Shown here piece by piece: positions 26,579-38,091 of a DNA stretch of 64,000 bases (positions are counted from its first letter, which is position 1; every line of letters starts with the position of its first letter). The position numbers were made by a program, and so were the translations under genes. The stretch is from Salipaludibacillus keqinensis. Lineage in GTDB: Bacteria; Bacillota; Bacilli; Bacillales; Salisediminibacteriaceae. The DNA lies in contig NZ_PDOD01000002.1 of the NCBI RefSeq assembly GCF_003226325.1, positions 124,001 to 188,000 on the forward strand. Reading direction: 5' to 3'. The notes beneath the pieces are model-generated. The model was given only the letters and a program-made list of their open reading frames with translations, was not told where the DNA came from and ran no database searches.

Positions 26579-26929
26579 TTATTTATCTTCTTGATTAAGC
26601 TTTCGAAGTAACTCATCGATCCGGTTACCTCGTTCAATACTTTCATCAAACGTAAATGATAATTCAGGTGTTTTTCGAAGCTGGATTCTCTTGCCAATTT
26701 CAGATCGGATAAATCCATTGGCAGTCTCTAACGCTTCTAACGTTTTCTTACGTTCATCATCTTCACCATAAACAGTAATAAACGCTGTTGCCTGCTGCAA
26801 GTCTCCTGTTACATCGACAGCTGTGACTGTAACAAAGCCGATGCGAGGGTCTTTTAATTCACGTTGAATGATATCTGTTAATTCTTTCTTGATTTGTTCT
26901 CCGACTCGATTGGCTCGAACTTTACTCAT
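26579..26929 (-). CDS. rbfA: Ribosome-binding factor A
   Basis: RbfA is a small KH-type factor for 16S rRNA 5' end maturation and cold adaptation. The 116 residues include [20 protein letters not shown] at the N-terminus and [21 protein letters not shown] at the C-terminus, both hallmarks of the family. It follows ylxP by 47 bases, the distal end of the rimP-nusA-infB cluster. Confidence 0.96.
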   Translation of the reverse strand: MSKVRANRVGEQIKKELTDIIQRELKDPRIGFVTVTAVDVTGDLQQATAFITVYGEDDERKKTLEALETANGFIRSEIGKRIQLRKTPELSFTFDESIERGNRIDELLRKLNQEDK

Positions 26930-26976
26930 TTCACGACACTCCTACTAAAATAGACTTGATAAACTTGAATAAGATA

Positions 26977-27258
26977 TTAAAGCCACTCCCAAGTGATCTT
27001 TGTTAATTCAAGATCATCATATGTTTCCAAAAGAGAGATCGCCCGTTGCAATTCTTTTTCTACTTGTTTTCTTTCGGATCCTATTGAAACAATAGCCCAT
27101 TCTGTTCTTTGCCAAACATCTTGATAGCCAATTTCAGCAATTGAGACATTTAAACGCTGTCTCATTCGTATGGACACGCTCTTGGTTACAGAGCGCTTAT
27201 CCTTTAACGAATGTGAATTATAAATCATCGCCTCGACGACAATGGTAGCTAAAATCAA
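26977..27258 (-). CDS. ylxP: YlxP family protein (DUF503)
   Basis: A 93-residue protein, [28 protein letters not shown] in part, of the DUF503 family, which travels with infB and rbfA in Firmicutes; a role in ribosome assembly or translation is often suspected. The start is TTG, overlapping the infB stop as TTGA, so translation is coupled. Confidence 0.9.
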   Translation of the reverse strand: MILATIVVEAMIYNSHSLKDKRSVTKSVSIRMRQRLNVSIAEIGYQDVWQRTEWAIVSIGSERKQVEKELQRAISLLETYDDLELTKITWEWL

Positions 27259-29390
27259 CGCTTAATTTCTTCCATAATATAAGCTTCGATGATATCTCCT
27301 TCTTTTACATCATTGTAATTTTCAAGAGTTACACCGCACTCATAGTTCTTGGCAACTTCTTTCACATCATCTTTAAAGCGTTTCAAATCACGAATACCGC
27401 CTTCAAATACGACGATACCGTCACGAATCAATCTTACAGAAGAATCACGAGTGATTTTCCCTTCCGTTACATATGATCCGGCAATTGTACCAATTTTAGA
27501 CACTTTAAAGACTTGACGAACTTCAACTTGACCAATGACTTTTTCTTCATATACTGGGTCAAGCATTCCTTTCATCGCTGCTTCCACTTCTTCAATAGCA
27601 TCGTAAATGACACGGTGCAGACGAACTTCTACTTTTTCAACATCCGCTGTTCTTTTAGCATTCACATCTGGGCGAACATTAAACCCGATGACAATTGCAT
27701 TTGACGCAGAAGCGAGAATAATATCAGATTCGGCAATGGCACCTACACCAGTGTGAATAATATTTACTTTCACACCTTCAACTTCGATCTTTTCAAGAGA
27801 ACCTTTCATTGCTTCAGCTGACCCTTGAACGTCTGCTTTAACAATGACGTTAATCTCTTTAAGTTCACCTTGTTGAATTTGGTCAAACAAGTCATCAAGA
27901 CTTACTCTAGATGTTTGTTTTAGATTTGCTTCACGTTGTTTCATAGCGCGAACTTCACCGATTTGGCGAGCTTTTTTCTCGTCTTTAAACACGCGGAATT
28001 GGTCACCAGCTTGAGGCACTGCATTTAGTCCTGTGATCTCAACTGGCATAGAAGGATCTGCCGATTTAACTTTTCGTCCAATATCATTTACCATGGCTCG
28101 AACTTTACCAAAGGCGTTCCCTACGACAATCGGATCACCAACATGAAGGGTACCCGCTTGAACTAGAAGGGTAGCTACAGGACCTCTCCCACGATCTAAT
28201 TCAGCTTCAACAACTGTTCCCATTGCAGCTTTGTTAGGGTTTGCTTTTAATTCTCCTACTTCTGAAACAAGAAGGATCATTTCAAGTAAATCATCAATTC
28301 CTGTACCGTTTAGAGCTGATACGTTTACAAAGATCGTATCTCCGCCCCAAGCTTCAGCAACTAATTCATGCTCTGTAAGTTCTTGCATCACACGGTCAGG
28401 GTTAGCCCCTTCTTTATCAACCTTATTAACGGCAACGATGATTGGTACACCTGCCGCTTTAGCGTGGTTAATTGCTTCTACCGTTTGAGGCATAACACCG
28501 TCATCTGCCGCTACAACAAGAATCGTAATATCTGTTACTTGCGCCCCGCGTGCACGCATCGTAGTAAAAGCAGCGTGCCCAGGTGTGTCTAAGAAGGTGA
28601 TTTTCTTGCCGTTTTCTTCTACTTGGTAAGCGCCAATATGCTGGGTAATTCCACCTGCTTCACCGGCAGTTACTTTCGTGTGACGAATGCTGTCTAGTAA
28701 CGTTGTTTTACCGTGGTCAACGTGCCCCATGATCGTAACAACTGGAGAGCGTTCTTGAAGAAGTTCTGGATCATCATCTTCAATAATGGATTCGAAATCC
28801 GTTTCATCGATAATAATTTCTTCTTCAACTTCTACCCCAAACTCTTCCGCAAGAATAGCAATAGTATCTTTGTCAATTTCTTGGTTAATTGTAGCCATAA
28901 CTCCAAGGAACAAAAGCTTCTTAATAATTTCAGATGGTTCTTTATTTAGTTTATGAGCAAATTCTCCAACAGTTATTGGAGTGCTGTATATGATTTTTGA
29001 AGGCATCTCTTTTTTCACGTCGTTTTTCTTACCACCTTGTGTATGTTGCTTTTGATTTTGTTGCGGATTTCTTTTCTTGTTCTTATCTTTTTTATTGGGT
29101 CTATTCTTTGGATCATCTTCTTTAGACGTTCGTTTCCGAGGTTTTTCTTTAGATGGTTGATCATCAGAGTTTTTCTCGGGACGACGCTTATTATTGGCTT
29201 GATTTGGTGCTGTTTTTTCGTTCTTTTCTGCCGAACCTGAAGCCGGTTTCTCAAGCTTTTGAACCGTTTCATCCGTAATGACACTCATATGGTTCGTCAC
29301 TTCAATTCCAAGTTTTTTCAAGCGGTCAATCACTTCTTTACTCGTTGTGTTATGTTCTTTTGCATATTCATATATACGCATTTTACTCAT
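27255..29390 (-). CDS. infB: Translation initiation factor IF-2
   Basis: IF-2 delivers initiator tRNA to the 30S subunit and drives subunit joining with GTP. The protein (711 aa from the ATG at 29390 with AGGAGG upstream) has the IF2_N domain ([22 protein letters not shown]), a Lys/Asn/Gln-rich basic linker (about 55-135), a second IF2_N-like region, the GTPase domain with [12 protein letters not shown] near residue 222, DTPGHAAF and NKVDKEG, and the C-terminal domains C1-C2. It belongs to the nusA operon. Confidence 0.97.
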   Translation of the reverse strand: MSKMRIYEYAKEHNTTSKEVIDRLKKLGIEVTNHMSVITDETVQKLEKPASGSAEKNEKTAPNQANNKRRPEKNSDDQPSKEKPRKRTSKEDDPKNRPNKKDKNKKRNPQQNQKQHTQGGKKNDVKKEMPSKIIYSTPITVGEFAHKLNKEPSEIIKKLLFLGVMATINQEIDKDTIAILAEEFGVEVEEEIIIDETDFESIIEDDDPELLQERSPVVTIMGHVDHGKTTLLDSIRHTKVTAGEAGGITQHIGAYQVEENGKKITFLDTPGHAAFTTMRARGAQVTDITILVVAADDGVMPQTVEAINHAKAAGVPIIVAVNKVDKEGANPDRVMQELTEHELVAEAWGGDTIFVNVSALNGTGIDDLLEMILLVSEVGELKANPNKAAMGTVVEAELDRGRGPVATLLVQAGTLHVGDPIVVGNAFGKVRAMVNDIGRKVKSADPSMPVEITGLNAVPQAGDQFRVFKDEKKARQIGEVRAMKQREANLKQTSRVSLDDLFDQIQQGELKEINVIVKADVQGSAEAMKGSLEKIEVEGVKVNIIHTGVGAIAESDIILASASNAIVIGFNVRPDVNAKRTADVEKVEVRLHRVIYDAIEEVEAAMKGMLDPVYEEKVIGQVEVRQVFKVSKIGTIAGSYVTEGKITRDSSVRLIRDGIVVFEGGIRDLKRFKDDVKEVAKNYECGVTLENYNDVKEGDIIEAYIMEEIKR

Positions 29391-29442
29391 ATACATACCT
29401 CCTGTATTCATCACAAACCCTCTTGAACTACGAGGTCATCTG

Positions 29443-29754
29443 CTATGAATCTTGCTCAATAACTGAGCGAAATTTATTTGCAAAGCCTTTATCTATGATT
29501 GAAATGGTCACCCGCTCCGCTTTTCCAATCGCTTGTCCTAGAACGAAGCGATCTTTGAAAATAATATAAGGAGTATCGTAATAGTGACATTTATCAGTAA
29601 CTTTTTTAATCGTATTTTGTGAAGCATCTCCTGCGATAATGACAAAATGAGCTTTTTTTGTTTGGATGGACTTAACGACAAGTTCTTCACCCGTAATTAA
29701 TTGCCTAGCTCTTTGCATAAGTCCTAATAAAGACATCCATGCTTCATGACTCAT
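29443..29754 (-). CDS. rplGA: L7Ae-family ribosomal-type protein YlxQ
   Basis: A 103-residue L7Ae/L30e-fold protein: LGLMQRARQLITGEELVVKSI, then AHFVIIAGDASQNTIKKV and the VLGQAIGKAERVTISI segment typical of K-turn-binding proteins. B. subtilis YlxQ binds K-turn RNA and is thought to associate with the ribosome or RNase P. It overlaps rnpM by 4 nt. Confidence 0.92.
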   Translation of the reverse strand: MSHEAWMSLLGLMQRARQLITGEELVVKSIQTKKAHFVIIAGDASQNTIKKVTDKCHYYDTPYIIFKDRFVLGQAIGKAERVTISIIDKGFANKFRSVIEQDS

Positions 29755-30029
29755 GTTAGCGATCCTTTTTCATGATAATGGAGCAATTCGTCATATATAG
29801 AATCAGGCACCTTTGTTTTCAAGTGTCTAGATAGACTGCCCTTTTTTTGTGCATCTTTAATGACAGAAGCATCGTTTGAGATGTATGCTCCCCTGCCTGA
29901 CTTCTTCGAGGACGGGTCGATAAACACATCGCCTTCAGGAGATCGCACAATTCGAATGAGTTCTTTCTTCGGTCTCATTTCTTGAGTGATGACACATTTT
30001 CTTAGGGGTATTTTTTTTGTACCTGCCAT
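29751..30029 (-). CDS. rnpM: RNase P modulator RnpM (YlxR, DUF448)
   Basis: A 92-residue basic protein with the YlxR signature: PLRKCVITQEMRPKKELIRI at the start and GRGAYISND in the middle. YlxR homologues bind RNA; the B. subtilis protein has been reported to modulate RNase P. It is 11 bases after nusA and overlaps rplGA. Confidence 0.92.
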   Translation of the reverse strand: MAGTKKIPLRKCVITQEMRPKKELIRIVRSPEGDVFIDPSSKKSGRGAYISNDASVIKDAQKKGSLSRHLKTKVPDSIYDELLHYHEKGSLT

Positions 30030-30040
30030 CTTTCCCCCTC

Positions 30041-31180
30041 CTAATTCTCTTCGTAATCTACCGCATCTTCATAATCAGTGTCAATCGCTTCATCATCTTC
30101 CCATGAGTCTTCTTCCAATGGAGCATTAGGATCGTAAATTCCTAATTCTTCTGCATCTGTCTGACTCTTAATATCAATTTTCCAACCTGTAAGTTTTGCT
30201 GCTAGTCTTGCATTCTGACCACGCTTACCAATGGCAAGAGAAAGTTGATAATCAGGAACGACTACTTGAGTCATTTTTTCTTCTTCATTCACTTTGACTT
30301 GGACAACTTTAGAAGGGCTAAGAGCATTGGCCACGTATACCTTTGGATCTTCGGACCAGCGGACGATGTCGATTTTTTCGCCTTTTAACTCGTTAACAAT
30401 CGTTTGAACACGCTGTCCTCTTGGTCCTACACATGAACCTACAGGATCTACTTCGCTATCCTCAGCGTGAACAGAAATCTTAGACCGTTCTCCAGCTTCT
30501 CGAGAAACAGACTTGATCTCTACAGTTCCATCATATATCTCTGGTACTTCAAGCTCAAATAATCTCTTTAACAATCCTGGATGTGATCTTGAAATCATAA
30601 TTTGTGGACCTTTAGTTGTTTTTTCAACTTTTGTAATAAACGCTTTAATTCGATCATTATGACGATAGCTCTCATTTGGCATTTGTTCGCCAATGGGCAT
30701 TAGTGCCTCGACTCTTCCAAGATCAACATAGATAAACCGGTGATCTTGACGCTGAACGATCCCCGTCATGATATCTTCTTCCCGATCGATAAAATCAGAA
30801 TAAATAATTCCCCGTTCTGCTTCTCTGACACGTTGAGTAACCACTTGCTTAGCCGTTTGAGCTGCTATTCTTCCGAAGTCTCTCGGTGTAACTTCTATCT
30901 CCACAACATCATCAACTTCATAAAGCGGGTTGATTGACTTCGATTCTTCTAGAGATATTTCTAAACGGGCGTCAAATACTTCTTCCACCACTTCTTTTCT
31001 AGCGAAAACACGAATCATCCCTGATTCACGATCAATGTCCACTCGAACATTTTGCGCTGAATTGAAGTTTCTTTTATACCCTGTAATAAGGGCTTGTTCA
31101 ATTGCCTCTAAAATAATTTCTTTATCAATACCTTTTTCTTTCTCAATGGTTGCTAACGCATCCATAAATTCACTGTTCAT
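30041..31180 (-). CDS. nusA: Transcription termination/antitermination factor NusA
   Basis: NusA binds RNA polymerase and influences pausing, termination and antitermination. The 379 residues hold the N-terminal polymerase-binding domain (to about 125), an S1 domain (GIVQRQDHRFIYVDLGRVEALM), two KH domains (VGPRGQRVQTIVNELKGEKI and LAIGKRGQNARLAAKLTGW), and a short acidic tail rich in Asp/Glu. It lies 24 bases after rimP. Confidence 0.97.
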   Translation of the reverse strand: MNSEFMDALATIEKEKGIDKEIILEAIEQALITGYKRNFNSAQNVRVDIDRESGMIRVFARKEVVEEVFDARLEISLEESKSINPLYEVDDVVEIEVTPRDFGRIAAQTAKQVVTQRVREAERGIIYSDFIDREEDIMTGIVQRQDHRFIYVDLGRVEALMPIGEQMPNESYRHNDRIKAFITKVEKTTKGPQIMISRSHPGLLKRLFELEVPEIYDGTVEIKSVSREAGERSKISVHAEDSEVDPVGSCVGPRGQRVQTIVNELKGEKIDIVRWSEDPKVYVANALSPSKVVQVKVNEEEKMTQVVVPDYQLSLAIGKRGQNARLAAKLTGWKIDIKSQTDAEELGIYDPNAPLEEDSWEDDEAIDTDYEDAVDYEEN

Positions 31181-31204
31181 GGAAGTTAGTACCCCCTTTC
31201 ATAT

Positions 31205-31675
31205 TTAAAAAGCTATCGCTAATCTTGCTTTGGCCACTTTGTCAAAAGGAATCGTTTCAGTGACGATTCTAGTCTTGACTTTGATTTCAATCGTGAGATC
31301 CGTTCCGTCGAAGTTGGAAAGCTTCCCTTCGAATGCTTTCTCACCATTGATAGGAGCATACGTGGTAACATGAACGTGTTTCCCCACAGCTGCTTCGAAA
31401 TCTTTTTCTTTCTTCAAGGGGCGCTCAGCTCCCGGAGAAGAAACTTCTAAATAATAAGCTTGCTCGATCGGATCGTGGTTATCAAGTGCTTCACTTAAAC
31501 GCTCACTTACTGTTGTACAATCGTCTAAATCCACGCCTTGATTCTTATCTATATACACACGAAGAAACCAATTTTTACCTTCTTTTTGGAATTCTACATC
31601 AACTAACTCTAGTGATAGTTCGTCTAAGATAGGAACGACAAGCTGTTCTACTCTTGATTGAACGTTGTCTGACAT
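31205..31675 (-). CDS. rimP: Ribosome maturation factor RimP
   Basis: RimP promotes 30S assembly. The ATG at 31675 (156 aa, [11 protein letters not shown]...) is chosen because AAAGGAGG is seven bases upstream; the open frame extends 36 codons further but without a site. The family motifs [18 protein letters not shown] and [14 protein letters not shown] are present. It heads the rimP-nusA-rnpM-rplGA-infB operon. Confidence 0.95.
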   Translation of the reverse strand: MSDNVQSRVEQLVVPILDELSLELVDVEFQKEGKNWFLRVYIDKNQGVDLDDCTTVSERLSEALDNHDPIEQAYYLEVSSPGAERPLKKEKDFEAAVGKHVHVTTYAPINGEKAFEGKLSNFDGTDLTIEIKVKTRIVTETIPFDKVAKARLAIAF

Positions 31676-31721
31676 AACTGAACCTCCTTTAATAACAGAT
31701 CTTTCGCTTGAATTCTTAATC

Positions 31722-31730
31722 ATTATCACA
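31722..31730 (-). promoter_or_regulatory. Extended -10 promoter candidate for the rimP-nusA-infB operon
   Basis: The minus strand reads TGTGATAAT, an extended -10 with one change from TATAAT, about 50 bases before the rimP start and after the polC terminator. The -35 region is poor. Confidence 0.35.
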
Positions 31731-31764
31731 TTTCCTTGAATTGGAAAACCATTAAGTGCAAAGA

Positions 31765-31792
31765 AAAGAGTGGGTTCCCCCACTCTTTTTGC
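31765..31792 (-). terminator. Intrinsic terminator between polC and rimP
   Basis: A stem of AAAAGAGTGGG with its complement around a three- or four-base loop. On the minus strand it ends in TTTTCTTT; it lies about 80 bases past the polC stop. Confidence 0.8.
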
Positions 31793-31872
31793 AACCGATA
31801 TAATCTGTGTCCTTCATTAATATAACACAATCGCAAGGGCCATGCAAACGCCCTTCCGTTGAATAACCCTCT

Positions 31873-34800
31873 TTAAAACAACGACAGCTGATTGGAATCA
31901 GGCATACCCTCTAAGCAACCATGATCATCTAAATTCTCTAATACGGTCTTGGTAATTTTACTTCTCTCTCTTAAGTCTTGCTTTGAAAGAAACTCTCCGC
32001 CTTCACGAGATTTTTCAATGTTGATTGCAGCATTTGTACCAACCCCCGTTAAAGCATTAAATGGAGGTATTAACGAATCGCCATCGACAAGGAATTCTTT
32101 TGCTTTAGAACGGTAAAGGTCGACCTTCTGAAATGAGAATCCTCTTTCACACATTTCAAGGGCCAATTCTAGAACCGTCACTAAACTCTTCTCTTTCGGC
32201 GTCGCATCAAGACCTTTACTATATATTTCTTCGATTCGTTTTCTAATGGATGCCGAACCGCGATTCATTGTGTCTAATTCAAAATCATCTGCTCTCACGG
32301 TAAAGTAAGTTGCATAAAACAAAATCGGATGATGGACTTTGAAGTAGGCAATTCGGACAGCCATAAGTACATAAGCAGCTGCGTGAGCTTTCGGGAACAT
32401 GTATTTGATCTTCAAACAAGAACCGATATACCAATCTGGAACCCCGTGCTTTTTCATTTCTTCTACCCATTCTTCTTGAAGTCCTTTTCCTTTACGAACG
32501 AACTCCATGATCTTAAAGGCAAGAGAATGTTCCACACCTTTGTATATGAGGTAAACCATGATGTCATCTCGGCACCCGATGACGTCTTTTAATACACATG
32601 TACCTTGAGCGATCAAATCTGCTGCATTATTTAGCCAAACATCTGATCCGTGAGATAAACCTGAAATTTGAACAAGTTCGCTGAATGTGTTTGGTTTTGT
32701 CTCTTCAAGCATCTGACGAACGAAACGTGTACCAAATTCCGGGATCCCATATGTTCCAGTCTTACACATAATTTGCTCTTCCGTTACTCCTAATGCTTCG
32801 GTTCCACCAAATAGCTTGAACACTTCTGGATCGTCTACAGGAATGTCTTTCGGATCCATCCCGCTTAAGTCTTGCAACATCCGAATAACTGTCGGATCAT
32901 CGTGACCAAGGATATCCAGCTTCAACAGATTATCGTGAATGGAATGAAAATCAAAATGTGTCGTTTTCCATTCAGACTCGCGGTCATCTGCCGGGAATTG
33001 GATGGGCGAGAAGTCATAAATGTCTAAATGATCAGGGACTACGATTATCCCCCCAGGATGTTGTCCGGTAGTCCGTTTCACCCCAGTGCACCCAGAAACA
33101 AGTCGGTCAATTTCCGCTCCTCTTAATTGGAGAGATTCATCTCCTTCATACCCCTTAACATATCCGTAAGCTGTTTTCTCCGCTACCGTACCAATCGTTC
33201 CGGCTCTGTAAACATAATCTTCACCAAAAAGCTCTTTCGTATAATTATGAGCGACTGGTTGATAATCACCGGAAAAGTTCAAGTCAATATCCGGGACTTT
33301 GTCTCCTTTGAAGCCTAAAAATGTTTCAAAGGGAATGTCATGACCATCTTTATCATAAGCTGTGCCACATTTTTCACAATCTTTGTCAGGCAAGTCGAAA
33401 CCTGAACCTACCGAGCCATCATTGAAAAAATACGAGTGTTTACAAGATGGGCACACATAATGAGGAGGCAGAGGATTAACTTCTGTTATTTCTGTCATTG
33501 TAGCGACAAAACTTGACCCTACTGACCCCCGGGAACCAACTAAATAACCATCTTCTAATGATTTCTTAACCAATTTCTGTGAGATTAAATAAATAACAGA
33601 GAATCCATTGCTAATAATGCTTTTTAGTTCTTTTTCCAATCGATCCACAACTAGCTTTGGCAAGTCATCTCCATAAATACTTCTTGCTCTCGTATAACAC
33701 ATTTCGCGCATTTCTTCGTCTGCCCCTTCAATATGAGGGGTATACAAATCATCTGGAATTGGTTTAATCTCATCCATTTCATCAGCGATGGCTTGACTAT
33801 TTTCTACAACAATTTCCTTTGCTTTCGCCTCTGGCAAAAAGCTGAAGCATTCAAGCATTTCATCCGTCGTTCGAAAATGAACTTTAGGCAACGTTTGCTT
33901 GTTTAAAGGATTCGCTCCGCCTTGAGATGCAATTAATATTTTTCGGTAAATATAATCTTCCTCTTGTAAATAATGAACATTTCCAGTTGCCACAACCCTT
34001 TTATTTAAGGTCTCGCCAATTTTAATAATGTTTTTGATCATGTCTTTTAAAGCTAGTTCATCTCTTACGATTTCTTTTTCGACGAGGTGAGCATAGTTTG
34101 ATGGAGGTTGTACTTCTAAATAATCATAAAAGGCAGCAACTTCTTCTACTTCTTCAGGAGATTTCTGCATAAGAGCATCAAACACTTCGCCTTTGTCGCA
34201 AGCTGATCCAATTAGTAGACCTTCCCGATGTTTAACCAGCTCTGACCTTGGAATTCTTGGCACTCTGAAAAAGTAGTTTATGTGAGACATGGAAACTAAC
34301 TTATATAAGTTTTTCAATCCTTCTTTGGTCTTTGCATAGATAATACAATGATTAGGCCGTTGTTTTTTATAATCATCTGACGTTTTCTGTTCATTTAAGG
34401 CTTCATGGGTGTAAATCTCTTTTTCTGTTGCATCCTTTATCATTTTCCATAAAAGGTGTCCTGTCGCTTCTGCATCATAAATTGCCCGGTGATGGGCTAC
34501 TAATTCAATGTTGAATTTCTTACATAATGTATTTAAACGATGGTTCTTAAACGTCGGATAAAGCAATCGCCCTAATTCAAGGGTGTCGATAACGGGATTT
34601 TTTACTTTATCATAGCCAATTCGCTGATAACCGGCATTTAAAAAGGCCATATCAAAGCTTGCATTATGGGCCACGAGGACATCATCACCCATCCAATCAT
34701 GAAACTTCTTCAATACTTCATCAACTTCAGGTGCCGTCTCAACCATATCATCTGTGATCCCCGTTAAATCAATAATCAATGGACTAAGTTTTTCATGAGG

Positions 34801-36174
34801 GTTTGCAAAAGACTCAAACTTATCAATCACTTCTCCCTCTTTAATTTTCACTGCGGCTAACTCGATAATGGTATTGTACACAGCTGAAAGGCCAGTGGTT
34901 TCCACGTCAAACACCACATACGTCTCTTCACTAAGTTTTCGATTGGCCGGATTATAGGCGATCGGTACTCCATCATCTACGAGGTTTGCTTCCACCCCAT
35001 AAAGAATTTTCACGTCATGCTTGGAGCCTGCACCATAGGCTTCAGGAAATGACTGAAGAACAGCGTGATCGGTGATGCCAATCGCTTTATGTCCCCATTT
35101 TTTCGCTTGCTTTACATACTCACCCATCCCCGTCATAGCATCCATTTGACTCATAGGTGAATGGAGATGGAGTTCTACACGCTTTTGATCTTCTGGAGCA
35201 CGGTCTTGCTTTTCTTCAGGAGTCACTTGTTGAAAATCTTTCGCCATCATAACAAGGTCCCGTATAAACGTATCATGTTGCACACTTCCCCGTACCTTTA
35301 ACCACATGCCTTCACTGACAGATTCCAAAACTGGGACATCTTCTTTGTCATTAGAAAACATTTTAACCATAATTGAATCCGTATAATCTGTGATTTTAAA
35401 GATAAGAAGGGTTCTACCGCTTTTCAATTCGCGAGTCTCAGAGTGGAACACATATCCTTGAACGGCAATTCTACGTTCTTCTTCAATGATGTTGCTAATC
35501 GGCTGAAGATCGTCTTTGATTTTCACTCCCATCGCCACTGCTCGATTGTGTTGGAGGTCTTTAGACTTTTCTTCCTGTTTTTGTTTCTCAATCATTGCCT
35601 CAACCACTTTGTTATGGTCTTCCTCTTTCTTTTGCTCAACGAATCGATCCATAGCTTCCTTGGATTCTTTAATTGTCGTCTGTAATTGCAAGGGACCAAA
35701 ACCTACATCGATCAGTGCTTGTTGTAAAGGTTGAAAGACTCGTCTTTGAATCATTTCAGCTTCCGTTTCGTTTAAAACAGCGATGACGACTTTATTTCCA
35801 TCAACCGCCGGCACCTGTTCTTGTAATCTGTGAATTAATCCGTTCGTAACGCTTCTAAGCTGTTCTACAAAGAAAGGCCAATAGTGCTGCAAATGCTTGG
35901 TAGCATTTACTTCTTCCTCATATCGAATCGTAAAGTGTACATCAGCTATATGCTTTAACCCTTGTTGTATACGACTCTGGAATAATTCAAAAGCTTGAAA
36001 GGAAAGCATTTTTGGGAGAACAAATTGAAAATGCCACTTTTTTTGTTTCGTATAGACTTCCAATTTTTCTATGTAAGAACCTTTCAAGTCAGTTGAAATT
36101 AAATCTCCAGGCATGACGACTTGTTCCATTAATAATTGAAATCGCTCTTGCCTGATTTGCTTATCTTCACTCAT
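31873..36174 (-). CDS. polC: DNA polymerase III alpha subunit, PolC type
   Basis: PolC is the main replicative polymerase of low-GC Gram-positives. The 1433-residue protein shows, in order, an N-terminal domain, an OB fold (about 235-320), a PHP domain split by the exonuclease ([16 protein letters not shown]), the DEDD exonuclease ([48 protein letters not shown]), a zinc-binding segment (CPSCKH...CEKCG), the palm aspartates in [11 protein letters not shown], and a C-terminal QLSLF, a sliding-clamp binding motif. The start has GAGGAGG upstream. It follows proS across a structured gap. Confidence 0.98.
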   Translation of the reverse strand: MSEDKQIRQERFQLLMEQVVMPGDLISTDLKGSYIEKLEVYTKQKKWHFQFVLPKMLSFQAFELFQSRIQQGLKHIADVHFTIRYEEEVNATKHLQHYWPFFVEQLRSVTNGLIHRLQEQVPAVDGNKVVIAVLNETEAEMIQRRVFQPLQQALIDVGFGPLQLQTTIKESKEAMDRFVEQKKEEDHNKVVEAMIEKQKQEEKSKDLQHNRAVAMGVKIKDDLQPISNIIEEERRIAVQGYVFHSETRELKSGRTLLIFKITDYTDSIMVKMFSNDKEDVPVLESVSEGMWLKVRGSVQHDTFIRDLVMMAKDFQQVTPEEKQDRAPEDQKRVELHLHSPMSQMDAMTGMGEYVKQAKKWGHKAIGITDHAVLQSFPEAYGAGSKHDVKILYGVEANLVDDGVPIAYNPANRKLSEETYVVFDVETTGLSAVYNTIIELAAVKIKEGEVIDKFESFANPHEKLSPLIIDLTGITDDMVETAPEVDEVLKKFHDWMGDDVLVAHNASFDMAFLNAGYQRIGYDKVKNPVIDTLELGRLLYPTFKNHRLNTLCKKFNIELVAHHRAIYDAEATGHLLWKMIKDATEKEIYTHEALNEQKTSDDYKKQRPNHCIIYAKTKEGLKNLYKLVSMSHINYFFRVPRIPRSELVKHREGLLIGSACDKGEVFDALMQKSPEEVEEVAAFYDYLEVQPPSNYAHLVEKEIVRDELALKDMIKNIIKIGETLNKRVVATGNVHYLQEEDYIYRKILIASQGGANPLNKQTLPKVHFRTTDEMLECFSFLPEAKAKEIVVENSQAIADEMDEIKPIPDDLYTPHIEGADEEMREMCYTRARSIYGDDLPKLVVDRLEKELKSIISNGFSVIYLISQKLVKKSLEDGYLVGSRGSVGSSFVATMTEITEVNPLPPHYVCPSCKHSYFFNDGSVGSGFDLPDKDCEKCGTAYDKDGHDIPFETFLGFKGDKVPDIDLNFSGDYQPVAHNYTKELFGEDYVYRAGTIGTVAEKTAYGYVKGYEGDESLQLRGAEIDRLVSGCTGVKRTTGQHPGGIIVVPDHLDIYDFSPIQFPADDRESEWKTTHFDFHSIHDNLLKLDILGHDDPTVIRMLQDLSGMDPKDIPVDDPEVFKLFGGTEALGVTEEQIMCKTGTYGIPEFGTRFVRQMLEETKPNTFSELVQISGLSHGSDVWLNNAADLIAQGTCVLKDVIGCRDDIMVYLIYKGVEHSLAFKIMEFVRKGKGLQEEWVEEMKKHGVPDWYIGSCLKIKYMFPKAHAAAYVLMAVRIAYFKVHHPILFYATYFTVRADDFELDTMNRGSASIRKRIEEIYSKGLDATPKEKSLVTVLELALEMCERGFSFQKVDLYRSKAKEFLVDGDSLIPPFNALTGVGTNAAINIEKSREGGEFLSKQDLRERSKITKTVLENLDDHGCLEGMPDSNQLSLF

Positions 36175-36202
36175 TTGTTGCCTCCTCAGAGATGTAAGAG
36201 TA

Positions 36203-36262
36203 ACAGAAACACAGGAGGTGGTATCCCCTTGTATCGTTCGTGCTTCTGTGGGGATACCACCT
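36203..36262 (-). repeat. Inverted repeats with pseudoknot potential between proS and polC
   Basis: AGGTGGTATCCCC (minus strand, from 36262) pairs perfectly over 13 bases with its complement at 36216-36228. The 21-nt loop holds ACAGAAGCAC (36240-36249), which is complementary over ten bases, one a G-U pair, to GTGTTTCTGT just 3' of the stem (36203-36212). No T run follows, so it is not a standard terminator. Confidence 0.75.
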
Positions 36263-36268
36263 GGTTAT

Positions 36269-37969
36269 TTAACCTACATATTTCTCTATCATTTCCTGAA
36301 GATCATTCTCATGAACTTCAAACATTTCTCCTGTTTTTCTCACTTTCACTTCCACAATTCCTTCACTTGCTTTCTTCCCAACAGTGATCCGTAATGGCAG
36401 ACCGAATAAATCCGCATCTTTAAACTTCACACCTGGTCTTTCTGCTCGATCGTCAAACAGAACATCATAGCGTTTCTTTTGCAACTTCTCATAAAGGGCT
36501 TCAGCCAATTCTCGCTGATCGTCTTGTTTTACGTTTACAGGAATAAGGTGTACATGGAAAGGCGCTACACTTAGAGGCCATACTATGCCATCTTCGTCAT
36601 GATGCTCTTCAATAATCGCTGCCACCGTTCTTGACACACCAATGCCATAAGAACCCATTACCATTGGTTGAGCTTTACCTTGATCATTTAAAAAAGAGGC
36701 TCCTAAAGCTTCACTGTATTTTGTACCAAGCTTAAATACATGTCCCACTTCGATACCTTCTTTGAATTGAATGGTACCGTGACCATCTGGTGAAGGATCT
36801 CCTTCTTGAATATTTCTTAAATCAGTATAATCCGCAACTTGAAAGTCTCGTCCAGGATTTACATTCTTAAAGTGCTTGTCCACTTCATTGGCTCCACAAA
36901 CGGCATTAACAATCACTTCAATCGCATGATCGGCAATGACTTTCACTTCCTTATCGATGCCTACTGGACCGATAAATCCTGTTTCTGTATTGACCCATTT
37001 CTTTGTCTCCACGTCATTAGTTAATTCAACGCTTGATGCATCAAAGAAGTGTTTGATTTTCACTTCATTCACTTCATGATCTCCTCTAACTAAAACGAGA
37101 ACCGGCTCTTCATCCACGATAAAAAGCATGGATTTTATACAGTTGGATTGTTCGATAGAGAGGAATGTCGTAATGTCTTCAATAGACTTTTTTCCTGGCG
37201 TTTCAACTGTTTCTAGTTCTTTCACTGGATCTGACGATTTTTCATAATCGACCTTTACAGGTGCAATTTCAATGTTCGCAGCAAAATCTGATGAGTCTGA
37301 ATAAGCAATGGTGTCTTCGCCGACGTTTGAAAGAACCATGAACTCATGAGTATCTTTTCCACCCATCGCCCCAGAATCTGCCACAACGGCTCTGAAATTC
37401 AAATCACATCTTGTGAATACTTTCGTGTAAGCATCGAACATTTTTTGATAGCTCTCATCAAGACCGTTAAAGTCTTTATCGAATGAATAAGCATCTTTCA
37501 TTAGAAACTCTCTGCCTCGTAAAACACCAAACCTTGGTCGCCGCTCATCACGAAATTTTGTTTGTATTTGATAAAGAGTCATAGGAAGTTTCTTATAGGA
37601 TCTCACATCATCTCTGACGATCGTAGTAATCACTTCTTCATGTGTTGGTCCTAATGCAAATTCACGATCGTGACGGTCTTTGAATCTCATCAGTTCCGGT
37701 CCATAGGCTTCCCAACGACCCGACTCTTGCCACAATTCTGATGGTTGAATGGAAGGCATGAACATTTCTTGAGCTCCTGCTCTATTCATTTCTTCGCGGA
37801 CGATATTTTCAACTTTTTGTAATACTTTCAATCCTAATGGAAGAAAGGAGTATACACCGGAAGTACTTTGACGAATCAGTCCTGCTCTTAACATTAATTG
37901 ATGACTTTTCACTTCTGCATCGCTTGGAATGTCCCTTAAAGTTGGTGCCAAATAATTGTTTTGTCTCAA
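36269..37969 (-). CDS. proS: Prolyl-tRNA synthetase (bacterial type)
   Basis: ProS charges tRNA-Pro. The 566-residue enzyme starts [19 protein letters not shown], shows class II motifs (motif 2 [25 protein letters not shown]; motif 3 [20 protein letters not shown]), carries the editing insertion (about 230-400) and ends with the anticodon-binding domain. The gap to rasP is 122 bases, too short for a T-box riboswitch and showing none. The order rasP-proS-polC is the Bacillus one. Confidence 0.97.
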   Translation of the reverse strand: MRQNNYLAPTLRDIPSDAEVKSHQLMLRAGLIRQSTSGVYSFLPLGLKVLQKVENIVREEMNRAGAQEMFMPSIQPSELWQESGRWEAYGPELMRFKDRHDREFALGPTHEEVITTIVRDDVRSYKKLPMTLYQIQTKFRDERRPRFGVLRGREFLMKDAYSFDKDFNGLDESYQKMFDAYTKVFTRCDLNFRAVVADSGAMGGKDTHEFMVLSNVGEDTIAYSDSSDFAANIEIAPVKVDYEKSSDPVKELETVETPGKKSIEDITTFLSIEQSNCIKSMLFIVDEEPVLVLVRGDHEVNEVKIKHFFDASSVELTNDVETKKWVNTETGFIGPVGIDKEVKVIADHAIEVIVNAVCGANEVDKHFKNVNPGRDFQVADYTDLRNIQEGDPSPDGHGTIQFKEGIEVGHVFKLGTKYSEALGASFLNDQGKAQPMVMGSYGIGVSRTVAAIIEEHHDEDGIVWPLSVAPFHVHLIPVNVKQDDQRELAEALYEKLQKKRYDVLFDDRAERPGVKFKDADLFGLPLRITVGKKASEGIVEVKVRKTGEMFEVHENDLQEMIEKYVG

Positions 37970-38091
37970 TGTAAAGCCACCTCTGCCTTCATATATTGGG
38001 TTGTGTTGTTTTCATGTTAACTCTCTATATTTGTTACATTCGGTTCCCTTGATCATAAACATGGAATTGATCGTTACTCTATGGATATGAA

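Noticed and set aside
36203-36262. T-box riboswitch resemblance (AGGTGGTA)
   Set aside because: The motif lies downstream of proS and upstream of polC, which is not an amino-acid gene. No specifier stem is visible, and the bases after GGTGGTA differ from the T-box core.
37970-38091. T-box or other riboswitch upstream of proS
   Set aside because: Only 122 bases are available between rasP and proS and no T-box motif or terminator/antiterminator pair is visible.
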